From positions 1 through 64,000 of the forward strand of contig CAZKQJ010000021.1 in the NCBI GenBank assembly GCA_964554875.1: a stretch of 64,000 nucleotides of DNA. Reading direction: 5' to 3'. The notes beneath the pieces are model-generated. The model was not told the origin of the DNA. It saw nothing but the letters and a program-made list of their open reading frames with translations, and made no database searches. Positions 1 through 8,413 of this stretch are shown here, piece by piece; the first letter of the stretch is position 1; each line of letters begins with the position of its first letter. The position numbers were made by a program, and so were the translations under genes. The stretch comes from Marispirochaeta sp964554875. GTDB lineage: Bacteria > Spirochaetota > Spirochaetia > JC444 > Marispirochaetaceae.

Positions 1-1362
1 GAGCCGGAAGAAGTCGGTGAACTTGAAGAAGCGGAAGAGTTCGAAGATCTTGAATCAAAAGATGATGATATTCTCTCCCTTAGTGGTTTCATAGCGGACG
101 AAGAGGCCTTTGATCTGGAAACCTTGTTTAATCGTCCTGAAGATCTCGGTGATATAGGTGTCTTTGAAGACGCATACGATGATGAGGAAATTGAAGAGTT
201 ATCTGAAATAGGGGACGAGAGCCTTTCGTCAGGTGATGAAAAGACAGTTGACAAGTCGGATAAAGATATACTGACTGAATTACCTGAAGCTTCAGATGAT
301 GAAATAAGAATACTGAGTGCCGCACGAGATATTTATCGTCCCTTGAAAGTCATTCCCATGGAGGAAGAACCCTTCGAAATCCTTGATGAATTACCCTCAA
401 GCTCGGCGGAAGAGGATCCGGAACCATTGCTTGATCTGGAAAACAGGCAAATTGAGACTATCAGCTATAAACGAATTGAAAGTGATTTCTCCTATTCATC
501 AGAAGGGCCCGCTGTAAGTTCACTACATGATGATAATTCAACCGCCGGGGCGCTGGTTGGAACCCTGGACAGTACTGATATTGACAAGCTGGTGGAAGGA
601 ATACTGAGTCCGGAGCTTATTGAGGTCTACTCTTTCAACGAACTTGTCCCCCAGGAGAAAAGCGAAGAAGAGGCTATCGAAGAGAATGATGGTGTATTCC
701 GAATAAAGGAATCCGTCTATACCGCAAAACGAGGGGAATCCCCGCGAAGCAAGAAGGGCTTTAAAGAGCTCGTAGATTCGGTGTTGAAAAGTGACTCTGA
801 ACGCGAAAGCATAGAATCGATATTCGATTTTGGGCCGGTTGATCTTGGCCTCTCACCGGCAAATCACGAGCAATACTCCTCCGGAGGGCTTGAATCCTAC
901 GCAGGAGCAGAAGGTCAACTACTTACAGCACAAGGTTTTAATTACGATTTCTACCTTAAAGATTTTAAGGCTGGTCAGATCGGCATTATGAAGTCCCTGA
1001 TGCGTGTGTCAGCTCAATGCAACGCGGTTTATTCCTCGATACTTGGATTCGACGAAAAAGGACTATCTTCTCAGTATTCCCTGGGGATGGATGAGGATTC
1101 CAGTCGCAGACTGAGATTTGACAAGAATGAAGACCTGTTTCCGGTTTTTCTTGATTATCGGCTCATTTTCCTGTTGAAAGGGCGTACAGGTCTGCCTTTT
1201 TTCGATTCTCGTTTTGATGAAAGGGGAAGACACTTTATCGATGGTCACATTTTTGTTCCCGCTATCCATAACGGTCTTCCGACATACCTGTATCTGGCGC
1301 TCAAACAGCGTAATGATTCTGTAAACTTCTACATCAACACTTTTCAACAGCTGATGCAATAA
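1..1362 (+). CDS. Acidic protein of unknown function (5' end outside window)
   Basis: The reading frame is open from base 1 with no stop, so the gene starts upstream; the first in-frame TTG (124) is not a convincing start. The visible 453 residues are strongly acidic (Glu/Asp/Ser-rich, probably disordered) over roughly the first 280. A more ordered C-terminal part of about 140 residues follows, with aromatic and hydrophobic patches (YDFYLKDF, FPVFLDYRLIFLLKG, TYLYLALKQR). I do not recognise a named domain, and no signal peptide can be judged because the N-terminus is missing. It lies directly upstream of rny but is separated from it by a clear promoter, so co-function is not implied. A spirochaete-specific signalling or scaffold protein is possible. 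Confidence 0.7.
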   Translation, partial: EPEEVGELEEAEEFEDLESKDDDILSLSGFIADEEAFDLETLFNRPEDLGDIGVFEDAYDDEEIEELSEIGDESLSSGDEKTVDKSDKDILTELPEASDDEIRILSAARDIYRPLKVIPMEEEPFEILDELPSSSAEEDPEPLLDLENRQIETISYKRIESDFSYSSEGPAVSSLHDDNSTAGALVGTLDSTDIDKLVEGILSPELIEVYSFNELVPQEKSEEEAIEENDGVFRIKESVYTAKRGESPRSKKGFKELVDSVLKSDSERESIESIFDFGPVDLGLSPANHEQYSSGGLESYAGAEGQLLTAQGFNYDFYLKDFKAGQIGIMKSLMRVSAQCNAVYSSILGFDEKGLSSQYSLGMDEDSSRRLRFDKNEDLFPVFLDYRLIFLLKGRTGLPFFDSRFDERGRHFIDGHIFVPAIHNGLPTYLYLALKQRNDSVNFYINTFQQLMQ

Positions 1363-1397
1363 ATATTTTCGATAAACATTCTCAATTGTATATTTGC

Positions 1398-1425
1398 TTG
1401 ACAAATGTGTTGCGATATTTATAAT
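1398..1425 (+). promoter_or_regulatory. Sigma-70 type promoter for rny
   Basis: A perfect TTGACA (1398-1403) and a perfect TATAAT (1420-1425) are separated by 16 bp. Transcription would start near 1432. A GGAGG Shine-Dalgarno (1444-1448) precedes the rny ATG at 1456. Confidence 0.88.
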
Positions 1426-1455
1426 TAAGCTACATTTGTATCTGGAGGAAGAAGC

Positions 1456-2985
1456 ATGAACGTACTGATGGTCGTTGTTCTTCCTCTCGTAGGTATAATT
1501 CTAGGTTGGACTATAAGATGGGTTTATGCCCGATTCCAGCTTTCTTCTGTTGAGCAGAAAGCTGAGCGTTTGAGTCAAGATGCCATACGGGAAGCTGAAG
1601 CACGTAAAAGAGAGCTTCTGCTTGAAACGAAAGATCAACTCCTAAAAGAGAGGAACCAGCAGGAGCGGGAATTTCGAGAAAGAAGAAGCGAGTTGCAGCG
1701 TCTGGATAGACGATTGCAGCAGCGTGAAGAAAATCTAGAAAAAAAACAGAGTCTGCTTGAACGACAAAAGCAGGATCTCGCCGATCGAGAGGAAAAATTA
1801 GCAGGAGAAGAGGCGCAAATTGCTGAAAAGCTGGAGCAATGGCGCGATGAATTAGAGAAAATAGCCGGATTGACTTCGGAGGAAGCCAAGAAGATTATAA
1901 TCAGCTCTATGGAAAACGAGGCAAAACATGATGCCCAGCTGATTATAAACAAGATAGAACAGGAAGCGCTGGGTACCGCGGAAAAGAAATCCCGGGATAT
2001 CCTTATCACAACCATTCAGCGCCTGGCGACTGAAGTAAGCTCCGAGGTTACTATCGCATCCGTGTCCCTTCCGAATGACGAGATGAAGGGGCGCATTATA
2101 GGTCGGGAGGGCAGGAATATCCGCACCCTCGAAACCCTGACCGGTGTTGATGTTATTATTGATGATACCCCCGAGGCTGTGGTAATCTCCTGTTTTGATC
2201 CCATCCGGAAAGAGATTGCCCGCAGATCTCTTGAAAGACTGATAACAGACGGCCGGATACATCCGGCACGGATAGAAGAGGTTGTACAGAAGGTAACAAA
2301 GGAGATCAGCCAGATCATCTATGATGAAGGCGAGAAGGTACTCTTTGATCTGGGCATCCATAACATGAGCCAGGAATGTATCAGGGCCCTTGGGCGTCTG
2401 CATTTCAGGACAAGCTACGGGCAGAATGTACTGAACCACTCAAAAGAGGTGGCTGTAATTGCCGGTATGCTGGCCGCTGAGGTAGGTGCCGACAGGGACA
2501 TAGCCAAACGGGGAGCGCTGCTCCACGATATTGGTAAGGGGATTGAAACCGACGGCGACGGAAACCATGCCGAACTTGGAATGGAACTGGCCCGTAAAAA
2601 CGGTGAGGATCCCCGGGTTATCAACGCAATCGGTTCTCACCACAACGATGTGGAACCTAACTGTGTTGAGTCTGTACTTGTGCAGATTGCTGATGCAATT
2701 TCAGCCGCCCGGCCCGGTGCAAGACGCGAGACCCTTGATAATTACATCAAGCGGCTTGAAAACCTGGAACGGATAGCCGGAGAGTTTGACGGTGTCGAAA
2801 AGACCTTCGCCATACAGGCCGGCCGGGAATTGCGGATCATGGTAAACAATGATCGGATCAGCGACGATAAAGCCAAGGAACTGGCAAAAGATATTGCCAA
2901 AAAGATAGAGGCCGAGCTGCGCTATCCGGGTCGTATAAAGGTTACAATTATACGAGAGACCCGGGTCGTTGAGTATGCCCGGTGA
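1456..2985 (+). CDS. rny: Ribonuclease Y
   Basis: Membrane-anchored endoribonuclease that initiates mRNA decay and processing. The 509 residues show the full family layout: an N-terminal TM helix (about 3-20), a long charged coiled coil (30-180), a KH RNA-binding domain with the GRIIGREGRNIR loop (212-223), and an HD domain with the HDIGK metal motif at 357-361. Length is typical (about 510-520). It starts at an ATG with GGAGG 7 bases upstream, behind its own strong promoter. ymdB follows, a pairing also found in Firmicutes. In Bacillus, RNase Y specificity is set by the Ric (Y) complex, and a RicT homologue is encoded here at 38252. Confidence 0.97.
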   Translation: MNVLMVVVLPLVGIILGWTIRWVYARFQLSSVEQKAERLSQDAIREAEARKRELLLETKDQLLKERNQQEREFRERRSELQRLDRRLQQREENLEKKQSLLERQKQDLADREEKLAGEEAQIAEKLEQWRDELEKIAGLTSEEAKKIIISSMENEAKHDAQLIINKIEQEALGTAEKKSRDILITTIQRLATEVSSEVTIASVSLPNDEMKGRIIGREGRNIRTLETLTGVDVIIDDTPEAVVISCFDPIRKEIARRSLERLITDGRIHPARIEEVVQKVTKEISQIIYDEGEKVLFDLGIHNMSQECIRALGRLHFRTSYGQNVLNHSKEVAVIAGMLAAEVGADRDIAKRGALLHDIGKGIETDGDGNHAELGMELARKNGEDPRVINAIGSHHNDVEPNCVESVLVQIADAISAARPGARRETLDNYIKRLENLERIAGEFDGVEKTFAIQAGRELRIMVNNDRISDDKAKELAKDIAKKIEAELRYPGRIKVTIIRETRVVEYAR

Positions 2986-3019
2986 TCTCAGATAGAGACG
3001 AAAGGATAATCATCGATTG

Positions 3020-3814
3020 ATGGCACAGTATCTTAACGCTCTGATTCTCGGCGACATTGTCGGACAACCGGGAATCAGGGCTGTTTTTATTCACTTGAAA
3101 CAGTTGGTACGGGAAACTAATGCAGATATTGTTATCGCTAATGGGGAGAACTCCGCTGACGGTTTTGGGATCACCCCGCAAATTGCTGATCAGATATTTT
3201 CCTGCGGTGTAGATGTTATAACCACTGGGAACCATATCTGGCAGAAACGGGAGATTCTTAACACTCTGGAAAATTCCGATCGTCTCCTGCGTCCGGCAAA
3301 TTATCCCCCCGGGGTTCCTGGAAAAGGCGTCGCAAGGATCGATGTCAAGGGAACTCCCGTGGCGGTGATAAATCTGCAGGGAAGACAGCATATGTACTCC
3401 CTGGATTGTCCGTTCAGAAGCGCCGACGAAATTCTTAAAAAACTGGACGGAAAGGCGAAGGTCAGAATAATCGATTTTCATGCCGAAGAGGTTATGGAAA
3501 AAGAAGCCCTTGCCTACTACCTGAACGGACGGGTTTCTGCAGTTTTGGGAACGCATACCCACATTCAGACCGCCGACGAAAGGATCCTCTCAGGAGGTAC
3601 TGCTTACATAAGCGATATTGGTATGACAGGACCGGCTCGCAGTGTTATCGGGGTAAATCTTGAAACAGCGATCGAACGTTCCCTGACACAGATGCCTTTG
3701 AAAATGGCTGTTGCAGACCTTGAAGCCTGTATTCGGGGAGTGCATTTACGTATTGATACGGAAAACGGAAAATGCATCGAGATCAAACGGATCTTTGTTG
3801 AGTCGACCATCTGA
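3020..3814 (+). CDS. ymdB: YmdB-family metallophosphoesterase
   Basis: Calcineurin-like phosphoesterase of the YmdB family (TIGR00282 type), known in Bacillus as a 2',3'-cAMP phosphodiesterase acting on colony development. About 264 residues. Visible metal-site motifs in order: GDIVGQPG near the N-terminus, ANGENSADG, TTGNHIW, DFHAE and LGTHTHIQTADE. The ATG at 3020 gives the usual short N-terminus; an in-frame TTG lies one codon earlier. It sits 34 bases after rny and 5 bases before tlyA, so it is probably co-transcribed with both. Confidence 0.93.
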   Translation: MAQYLNALILGDIVGQPGIRAVFIHLKQLVRETNADIVIANGENSADGFGITPQIADQIFSCGVDVITTGNHIWQKREILNTLENSDRLLRPANYPPGVPGKGVARIDVKGTPVAVINLQGRQHMYSLDCPFRSADEILKKLDGKAKVRIIDFHAEEVMEKEALAYYLNGRVSAVLGTHTHIQTADERILSGGTAYISDIGMTGPARSVIGVNLETAIERSLTQMPLKMAVADLEACIRGVHLRIDTENGKCIEIKRIFVESTI

Positions 3815-3819
3815 CCCTT

Positions 3820-4629
3820 ATGGCTGCTTCTCCCCGCCGGTCCGGAAAGCTTCCCCTTCTTCAGCTTCTCTGTCGCCGGTTTCCTGAATTATCGAAGGAT
3901 GAGCTCTATGCCCGGCTTTTATGCGGAGAGGTCAGTGTCGATGGTGCAATGGAACGAGACCCCAAAGCTCCGTTTCATCCTGATGCGGATATCTCCTTTC
4001 TGGCGAGGCACTACGTCAGTCGTGGAGGGGAGAAACTGGAATCGGCATTTCTGCACATGAATTTCCCTGTTTCCGGGAAAATTTTTATCGATGCCGGTTC
4101 TTCAACCGGCGGGTTTACTCATTTTCTGCTGCTCAAGGGGGCCAGAAATGTACATGCAGTGGATGTAGGGTACAATCAGCTGGATTACAGGCTGCGAAGC
4201 GACCCCCGGGTGCTTGTTCACGAGCGCACGAATATTCTATCCCTTACGGAGCTTGACCCTCAACCACAGGCAGCTGTTGGGGATCTCTCATTTCGTTCCC
4301 TGCGCGGTGCCGTTGGGCATATCCTTTCCCTTACCGGTGAAGGGTGGGGGGTATTTCTCCTGAAGCCTCAGTTTGAGCTGGATGCACGGTACCATGAGTT
4401 TAACGGCATCGTGTCGGATGTAAGCATTCTGAAAAAAACGGTTGAACAGACCCTCTTCGCCCTGGCTGAGGAAGCCGTTCTGACTGAAAAGATCTGTGCG
4501 GCTGGAATCAAGGGGCGAAAGGGGAATCAGGAGTATTTTGTATTATTGAGATCCGGCAGTTCCGCAAACAAGCCAGACGCGTATGAACGAATCCGCCGCC
4601 TGCTGCGCGAGGAGTTTCAGGAACTTTGA
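3820..4629 (+). CDS. tlyA: TlyA-family rRNA 2'-O-methyltransferase
   Basis: Member of the TlyA family, described as hemolysin-like but functioning as an rRNA ribose methyltransferase in mycobacteria. 269 residues: an N-terminal S4 RNA-binding domain (about 10-70), then a FtsJ/RrmJ-type SAM-binding fold with the FIDAGSSTGGFTHFLL glycine-rich loop, an acidic VDVGYNQLD strand, and LLKPQFE with a catalytic-type Lys. The ATG follows the ymdB stop by 5 bases. Members of this family are often wrongly named hemolysin; nothing here suggests haemolysis. Confidence 0.93.
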   Translation: MAASPRRSGKLPLLQLLCRRFPELSKDELYARLLCGEVSVDGAMERDPKAPFHPDADISFLARHYVSRGGEKLESAFLHMNFPVSGKIFIDAGSSTGGFTHFLLLKGARNVHAVDVGYNQLDYRLRSDPRVLVHERTNILSLTELDPQPQAAVGDLSFRSLRGAVGHILSLTGEGWGVFLLKPQFELDARYHEFNGIVSDVSILKKTVEQTLFALAEEAVLTEKICAAGIKGRKGNQEYFVLLRSGSSANKPDAYERIRRLLREEFQEL

Positions 4630-4724
4630 TTTTCGAGGCCTTGTTAGAGGCCATGACTGTTGTAAAAAATGGTATGGTATGTGAAGGACGCGAAAACCGT
4701 ACTGCAAATAGGAGTCTGAAGCTT

Positions 4725-5819
4725 ATGGAAAAAATTACTCTGATTGGATCATCACGGGACTCTCTCCCCACACCGGCCCTTATCCTCGATGCGGATATAT
4801 TTGAGTCAAACATAAAAAAAATGCAAAGCCTTCTGGCAGCCAAAGGCGTATCCCTGAGGGCACATGCAAAAACCCATAAATCCCCGGCTATAGGGCAGAT
4901 CCAGATGAAAGCCGGGGCTGTTGGTTTATGCTGTGCTACCCTGGCCGAAGCTGAAGCTATGGTTCAGGGAGGTCTGGATAAGATTCTTATAACCAGCCAG
5001 ATTGCAGGTGACGACAAAGCACGGCGCCTGGCCTCCCTTGCCGCATATGCAGATATCAGTATTGCTGTAGACTGCAGGGATAATATAGCTGAGCTTTCGC
5101 AGGCTGCCTTGGCCTGCGGTTCTTCCGTCGGCATTATTGTCGAAGTTGATGTGGGCATGGGACGCTGTGGCGTGCGGTCGCCCGCCGATGCAGTGCTTCT
5201 TGCACAGGAAGCAGTTGAGTGTGAAGGGCTTAGTTTCAGAGGTCTCATGGGGTATGAGGGGCACGCGGTTTTTCTTGGTGACAGAGATGTCAGACAGAAT
5301 ACGGGGCTTGCAGCAAACAGGATGCTCCTGGAAAGTGCGGAAGCTGTCAGGAGCAAAGGTATCCCCGTGGAGATTGTCAGTGCTGCGGGAACCGGCACCT
5401 ACGATATAGCCTCCGAGGTTGAAGGAATAACTGAAATTCAGGCCGGGTCCTATATCTTTATGGATCTTGCCTACGAAAAACTGGGGCTGCCCTTCGAAAT
5501 CGCCCTGACAGTTCTTTCCACGGTTATCAGCCGTCCGGATCAGAAAACCGCAGTTCTTGATTGCGGCATGAAGTCAATCTCCGTGGAACGGGAAATGCCG
5601 CGTCCTCTCGGGTATGAGGGTATGGAGATCTTTAAACTCGCGGAGGAACATGCCCTGGCCCGGATCAATCCTTCCATGAATTCGCCCCTTCGGGGGGAGA
5701 AGGTCTCCCTGATTCCAAGTCACTGCTGCACCACAGTCAATCTTCACGACAGCATATACCTCGTGCGAGACCGGCGGGTTGAAGCTGTATGGCCGATAAG
5801 CGCACGGGGGATTCATTAG
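4725..5819 (+). CDS. D-threonine aldolase / D-serine dehydratase-like PLP enzyme
   Basis: Fold-type III PLP enzyme acting on D-amino acids. From the ATG at 4725 it has 364 residues: an alanine-racemase-type TIM barrel whose PLP lysine is K49 in AHAKTHKSP (family motif RPHxKTHK), then a C-terminal beta domain carrying the metal-binding PSHCCTTVN motif (H-x-C) of D-threonine aldolase and eukaryotic-type D-serine dehydratase. The open frame extends upstream to a TTG at 4626, but a GGAG at 4711-4714 fits the 4725 ATG, where homology starts. Exact substrate is not readable. Its stop overlaps that of the convergent GerMN gene (TAG 5817-5819 against TAA at 5818-5816). Confidence 0.87.
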   Translation: MEKITLIGSSRDSLPTPALILDADIFESNIKKMQSLLAAKGVSLRAHAKTHKSPAIGQIQMKAGAVGLCCATLAEAEAMVQGGLDKILITSQIAGDDKARRLASLAAYADISIAVDCRDNIAELSQAALACGSSVGIIVEVDVGMGRCGVRSPADAVLLAQEAVECEGLSFRGLMGYEGHAVFLGDRDVRQNTGLAANRMLLESAEAVRSKGIPVEIVSAAGTGTYDIASEVEGITEIQAGSYIFMDLAYEKLGLPFEIALTVLSTVISRPDQKTAVLDCGMKSISVEREMPRPLGYEGMEIFKLAEEHALARINPSMNSPLRGEKVSLIPSHCCTTVNLHDSIYLVRDRRVEAVWPISARGIH

Positions 5820-6595
5820 AGATCTTCCCTGCCCAGGGGTTTTCCTATGTACAGCCCTTCCGGGTTGAGGTACTGTTGTTTAACTCCCTCTATAAGAAAC
5901 TGAACCTGGTCGACTGTGGGAAACTCCGTAGCGGTGTAGATAAGCTGCTTTAGTTGTAAAACAGCCCCCTCGTATCCGAAAGAGTTAAAACGAAAAGCCT
6001 CTGTCATGTCGATAAAAGCTACGCCGTCTTTTACAGCCACCGACCTGATCTCTGATTTCTGGGGAACAAGACTCAAGAGGTTCTGATTCAGTTCCGACGC
6101 AGAAGGACCCTCAAGCAAGGCTTTAAGGGTATCCGTCAGGGGAGAATCGGTATAGTAAATAGGACGGACAACCCTCCGCAGCTCTCCGGATGTACCATCG
6201 TGAAAAACAAAATAGAGGGTGGCCCTGCGCAGTCTTTTTGTCTGCGTTTCCTCCACTGCAGGGCTGTCCTCTGCCTGGGTCGGAGCTTCCTGCGGAACGA
6301 TCTCCAGAGCTACAAAGGAGTCGTCAGCTTCCTTCGGCTTCTCTTCTATCCGGGATTCCGGTTTACCCGGTCCGGAGGCGGGTTCTTCTGCAGTTTCCTT
6401 CGCTGGTGCTTTGGTTTCAGGCTCATCAGTTTTTATTTCGGGTTTCTCCTGAACACTGCTCAGAACATCGATGAATCCTGTAGCTTCCAGGACCTGTTCA
6501 ATGCGGCTGCGGTTAAAGAGGAAAATTACGAGTATAAGCAGGATCAGGGCGATCCAGAATAAACATCCAAGGGATGCTGTTCGTTTTCTCTTCAT
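5816..6595 (-). CDS. Membrane-anchored GerMN-domain protein
   Basis: About 259 residues. The start at 6595 gives MKRKR, a single TM segment (about 10-28), a Pro/Glu/Lys-rich linker (50-130), then a C-terminal GerMN domain with ATLYFVF, PLTDTLKALLEGPS, VKDGVAFIDMTEAF and QLIYTATEFPTVDQVQF. GerMN domains occur in GerM of Bacillus and in envelope lipoproteins; their biochemical role is uncertain. The open frame runs upstream to 6850 inside ptsI, but that part has no family character. There is no Shine-Dalgarno site; a GATAAT box ends 6 bases before the ATG (see leaderless finding). Divergent from ptsI. Confidence 0.85.
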   Translation of the reverse strand: MKRKRTASLGCLFWIALILLILVIFLFNRSRIEQVLEATGFIDVLSSVQEKPEIKTDEPETKAPAKETAEEPASGPGKPESRIEEKPKEADDSFVALEIVPQEAPTQAEDSPAVEETQTKRLRRATLYFVFHDGTSGELRRVVRPIYYTDSPLTDTLKALLEGPSASELNQNLLSLVPQKSEIRSVAVKDGVAFIDMTEAFRFNSFGYEGAVLQLKQLIYTATEFPTVDQVQFLIEGVKQQYLNPEGLYIGKPLGREDL

Positions 6596-6601
6596 AGGCT
6601 C

Positions 6602-6607
6602 ATTATC
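6602..6607 (-). promoter_or_regulatory. -10 box immediately upstream of the GerMN gene
   Basis: GATAAT on the minus strand (5/6 match to TATAAT) ends 6 bases before the ATG at 6595. There is no good -35 at 16-18 bp, so the promoter call is weak, but it fits the leaderless pattern of other SD-less genes here. Confidence 0.35.
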
Positions 6608-6626
6608 GACCAACAGTTTATGATAT

Positions 6627-6655
6627 TTGACAGTACCCTGAAAAGAGCGTATAGT
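6627..6655 (+). promoter_or_regulatory. Strong promoter for ptsI, predicted leaderless
   Basis: A perfect TTGACA (6627-6632), 17 bp spacer and TATAGT (6650-6655). The expected start point near 6662 is about 3 bases before the ptsI ATG at 6665, leaving no room for a Shine-Dalgarno site. Confidence 0.8.
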
Positions 6656-6664
6656 GATCCCTGC

Positions 6665-8413
6665 ATGAGAGAGCTGACTGGTATTTCGGCATCTCCGGGT
6701 ATCACGATCGGTACTGCTTTCCTGTATATCGACGACGCCTTCACGGTTCCACGCTATGATGTAGACGAGTCTGATCTGGAACGGGAGTACGAGCGCTTCG
6801 AGGAAGCCTTGGAGAAGGCCACACAGGAAATCATAGATCTCAAAGAACAAACTTCATCTGCCGTGGGCGGGAACGAAAACAATTTCCTTGATGCCCACAT
6901 TCTGATGATACAGGACCCGGATTTTGCGGATCAGATAAAACAGAATCTGAAAGGAAAAAAGAAAAACGTAGAATGGATCCTCCAGCAGACCATCGAAGGG
7001 GTAATAAACAAGCTTTCGAGCTCTCAGGACAGTTACATCAGTGAGCGTTCCATTGATCTTCATGATGTTTCTAAACGGGTATTGAATCATCTGATGTATC
7101 GCGAGCGGATTTCCCTGGCGGACTTGAGTACGGAGGTTATTCTTGTAACCCATAACCTGCTTCCCTCGGACGCTCTGGCAATGAATACCAGAAAAGTAAA
7201 GGGAATTGCCATGGATGCGGGGGGTAAGACTTCTCACACGGCTATTCTCGCCCGGGCTTTTGAGATCCCGGCGGTTCTGGGGCTCTCGACCGTTACGAGT
7301 ATTGCCCGAACCGGGGATACGGTCATCATAGACGGCAACCGCGGCAAGGTAATTGTTGATCCCGACAAAGATACCCTGAAGGCTTACGAGGAGATAATTC
7401 AGAAGTGGCAGCAGAGAGAGGTTCAGCTTGCCACGTTGAATCAGCTTCCGGCGGAAACTCAGGACGGCAAGCATATTCTCCTGGGAGCCAATATTGAGGT
7501 TCCGGAAGAGACCGATGCGGTTATCGCCCATGGGGCGGATGGAATCGGACTGTTCCGTTCCGAGTTTCTCTTTATGCAGCCCGGAGGTGTCTCGGACGAA
7601 GAGCAGCAGTACGAGGCCTATTCCAGGGTGGTCAAGGCCGTAGAAGGAAAGCCTGTAACCATACGGACTCTTGACGTGGGGGGAGATAAGGCAATTCCGG
7701 GTTTTGAACAGCACAGCGAGAAGAACCCGATTTTGGGCTGGCGGGCAATCCGCTTCTGCTTTTCCCGTACGGATCTTTTTAAAATTCAGCTGCGGGCCAT
7801 CCTGCGCGCTACGGTGCATGGTGACCTTCGCATTATGTTTCCCATGATTTCAGGAGTGGAAGAGGTCGACAGGGCACTGGACATTCTAGAGGAGGCCAAG
7901 CGAGAATGTCGGGAGAAGGGGCAGCCCTTCAACGAGGATATCTCTGTGGGTATAATGATAGAAGTCCCTTCGGCGGCCCTGACATCGGATATTCTGGCCC
8001 GGAAGGTTGATTTTTTCTCCATAGGGACCAATGATCTTATTCAGTACACCATCGCCGTAGACCGGGGAAACGAGAGAATCGCCTATCTCTATGAACCCTT
8101 TCACCCGGGAGTCCTGCGGCTGATTAAAATGGTGATAGATAATGCCCACAATGCAGGGATTCCTGTGAATATGTGCGGTGAAATGGCAGGCGATCCGATC
8201 GCAACAGTGATCCTGTTGGGGATGGGGCTTGATGTTTTCAGTATGTCCTCCTTCAGTATACCAGAGGTTAAGCAGATCATTCGTTCGACTTCGATGATGG
8301 AAGCGGAAGAGCTGGTGGGGGAAATTATGGAAATGAAGTCGTATAAAGAAATAGACGAACATGTTCGCGGATGGATGAATGCACGATATAATCTCGAAGG
8401 TTACACCGGATAA
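6665..8413 (+). CDS. ptsI: PTS enzyme I (phosphoenolpyruvate-protein phosphotransferase)
   Basis: Cytoplasmic enzyme I, which moves phosphate from phosphoenolpyruvate to HPr. 582 residues from the ATG at 6665, whose MRELTGISASPGI start is typical. The phospho-histidine is H191 in DAGGKTSHTAI. The PEP-binding barrel follows with GIGLFRSEFLFM, RTLDVGGDK, FSIGTNDLIQYT and the catalytic NMCGEMAGDP cysteine. The frame stays open to 6620, but that would place the start upstream of the promoter. No ptsH is adjacent. In spirochaetes enzyme I may serve regulation rather than sugar uptake; that part is inference. Confidence 0.96.
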   Translation: MRELTGISASPGITIGTAFLYIDDAFTVPRYDVDESDLEREYERFEEALEKATQEIIDLKEQTSSAVGGNENNFLDAHILMIQDPDFADQIKQNLKGKKKNVEWILQQTIEGVINKLSSSQDSYISERSIDLHDVSKRVLNHLMYRERISLADLSTEVILVTHNLLPSDALAMNTRKVKGIAMDAGGKTSHTAILARAFEIPAVLGLSTVTSIARTGDTVIIDGNRGKVIVDPDKDTLKAYEEIIQKWQQREVQLATLNQLPAETQDGKHILLGANIEVPEETDAVIAHGADGIGLFRSEFLFMQPGGVSDEEQQYEAYSRVVKAVEGKPVTIRTLDVGGDKAIPGFEQHSEKNPILGWRAIRFCFSRTDLFKIQLRAILRATVHGDLRIMFPMISGVEEVDRALDILEEAKRECREKGQPFNEDISVGIMIEVPSAALTSDILARKVDFFSIGTNDLIQYTIAVDRGNERIAYLYEPFHPGVLRLIKMVIDNAHNAGIPVNMCGEMAGDPIATVILLGMGLDVFSMSSFSIPEVKQIIRSTSMMEAEELVGEIMEMKSYKEIDEHVRGWMNARYNLEGYTG

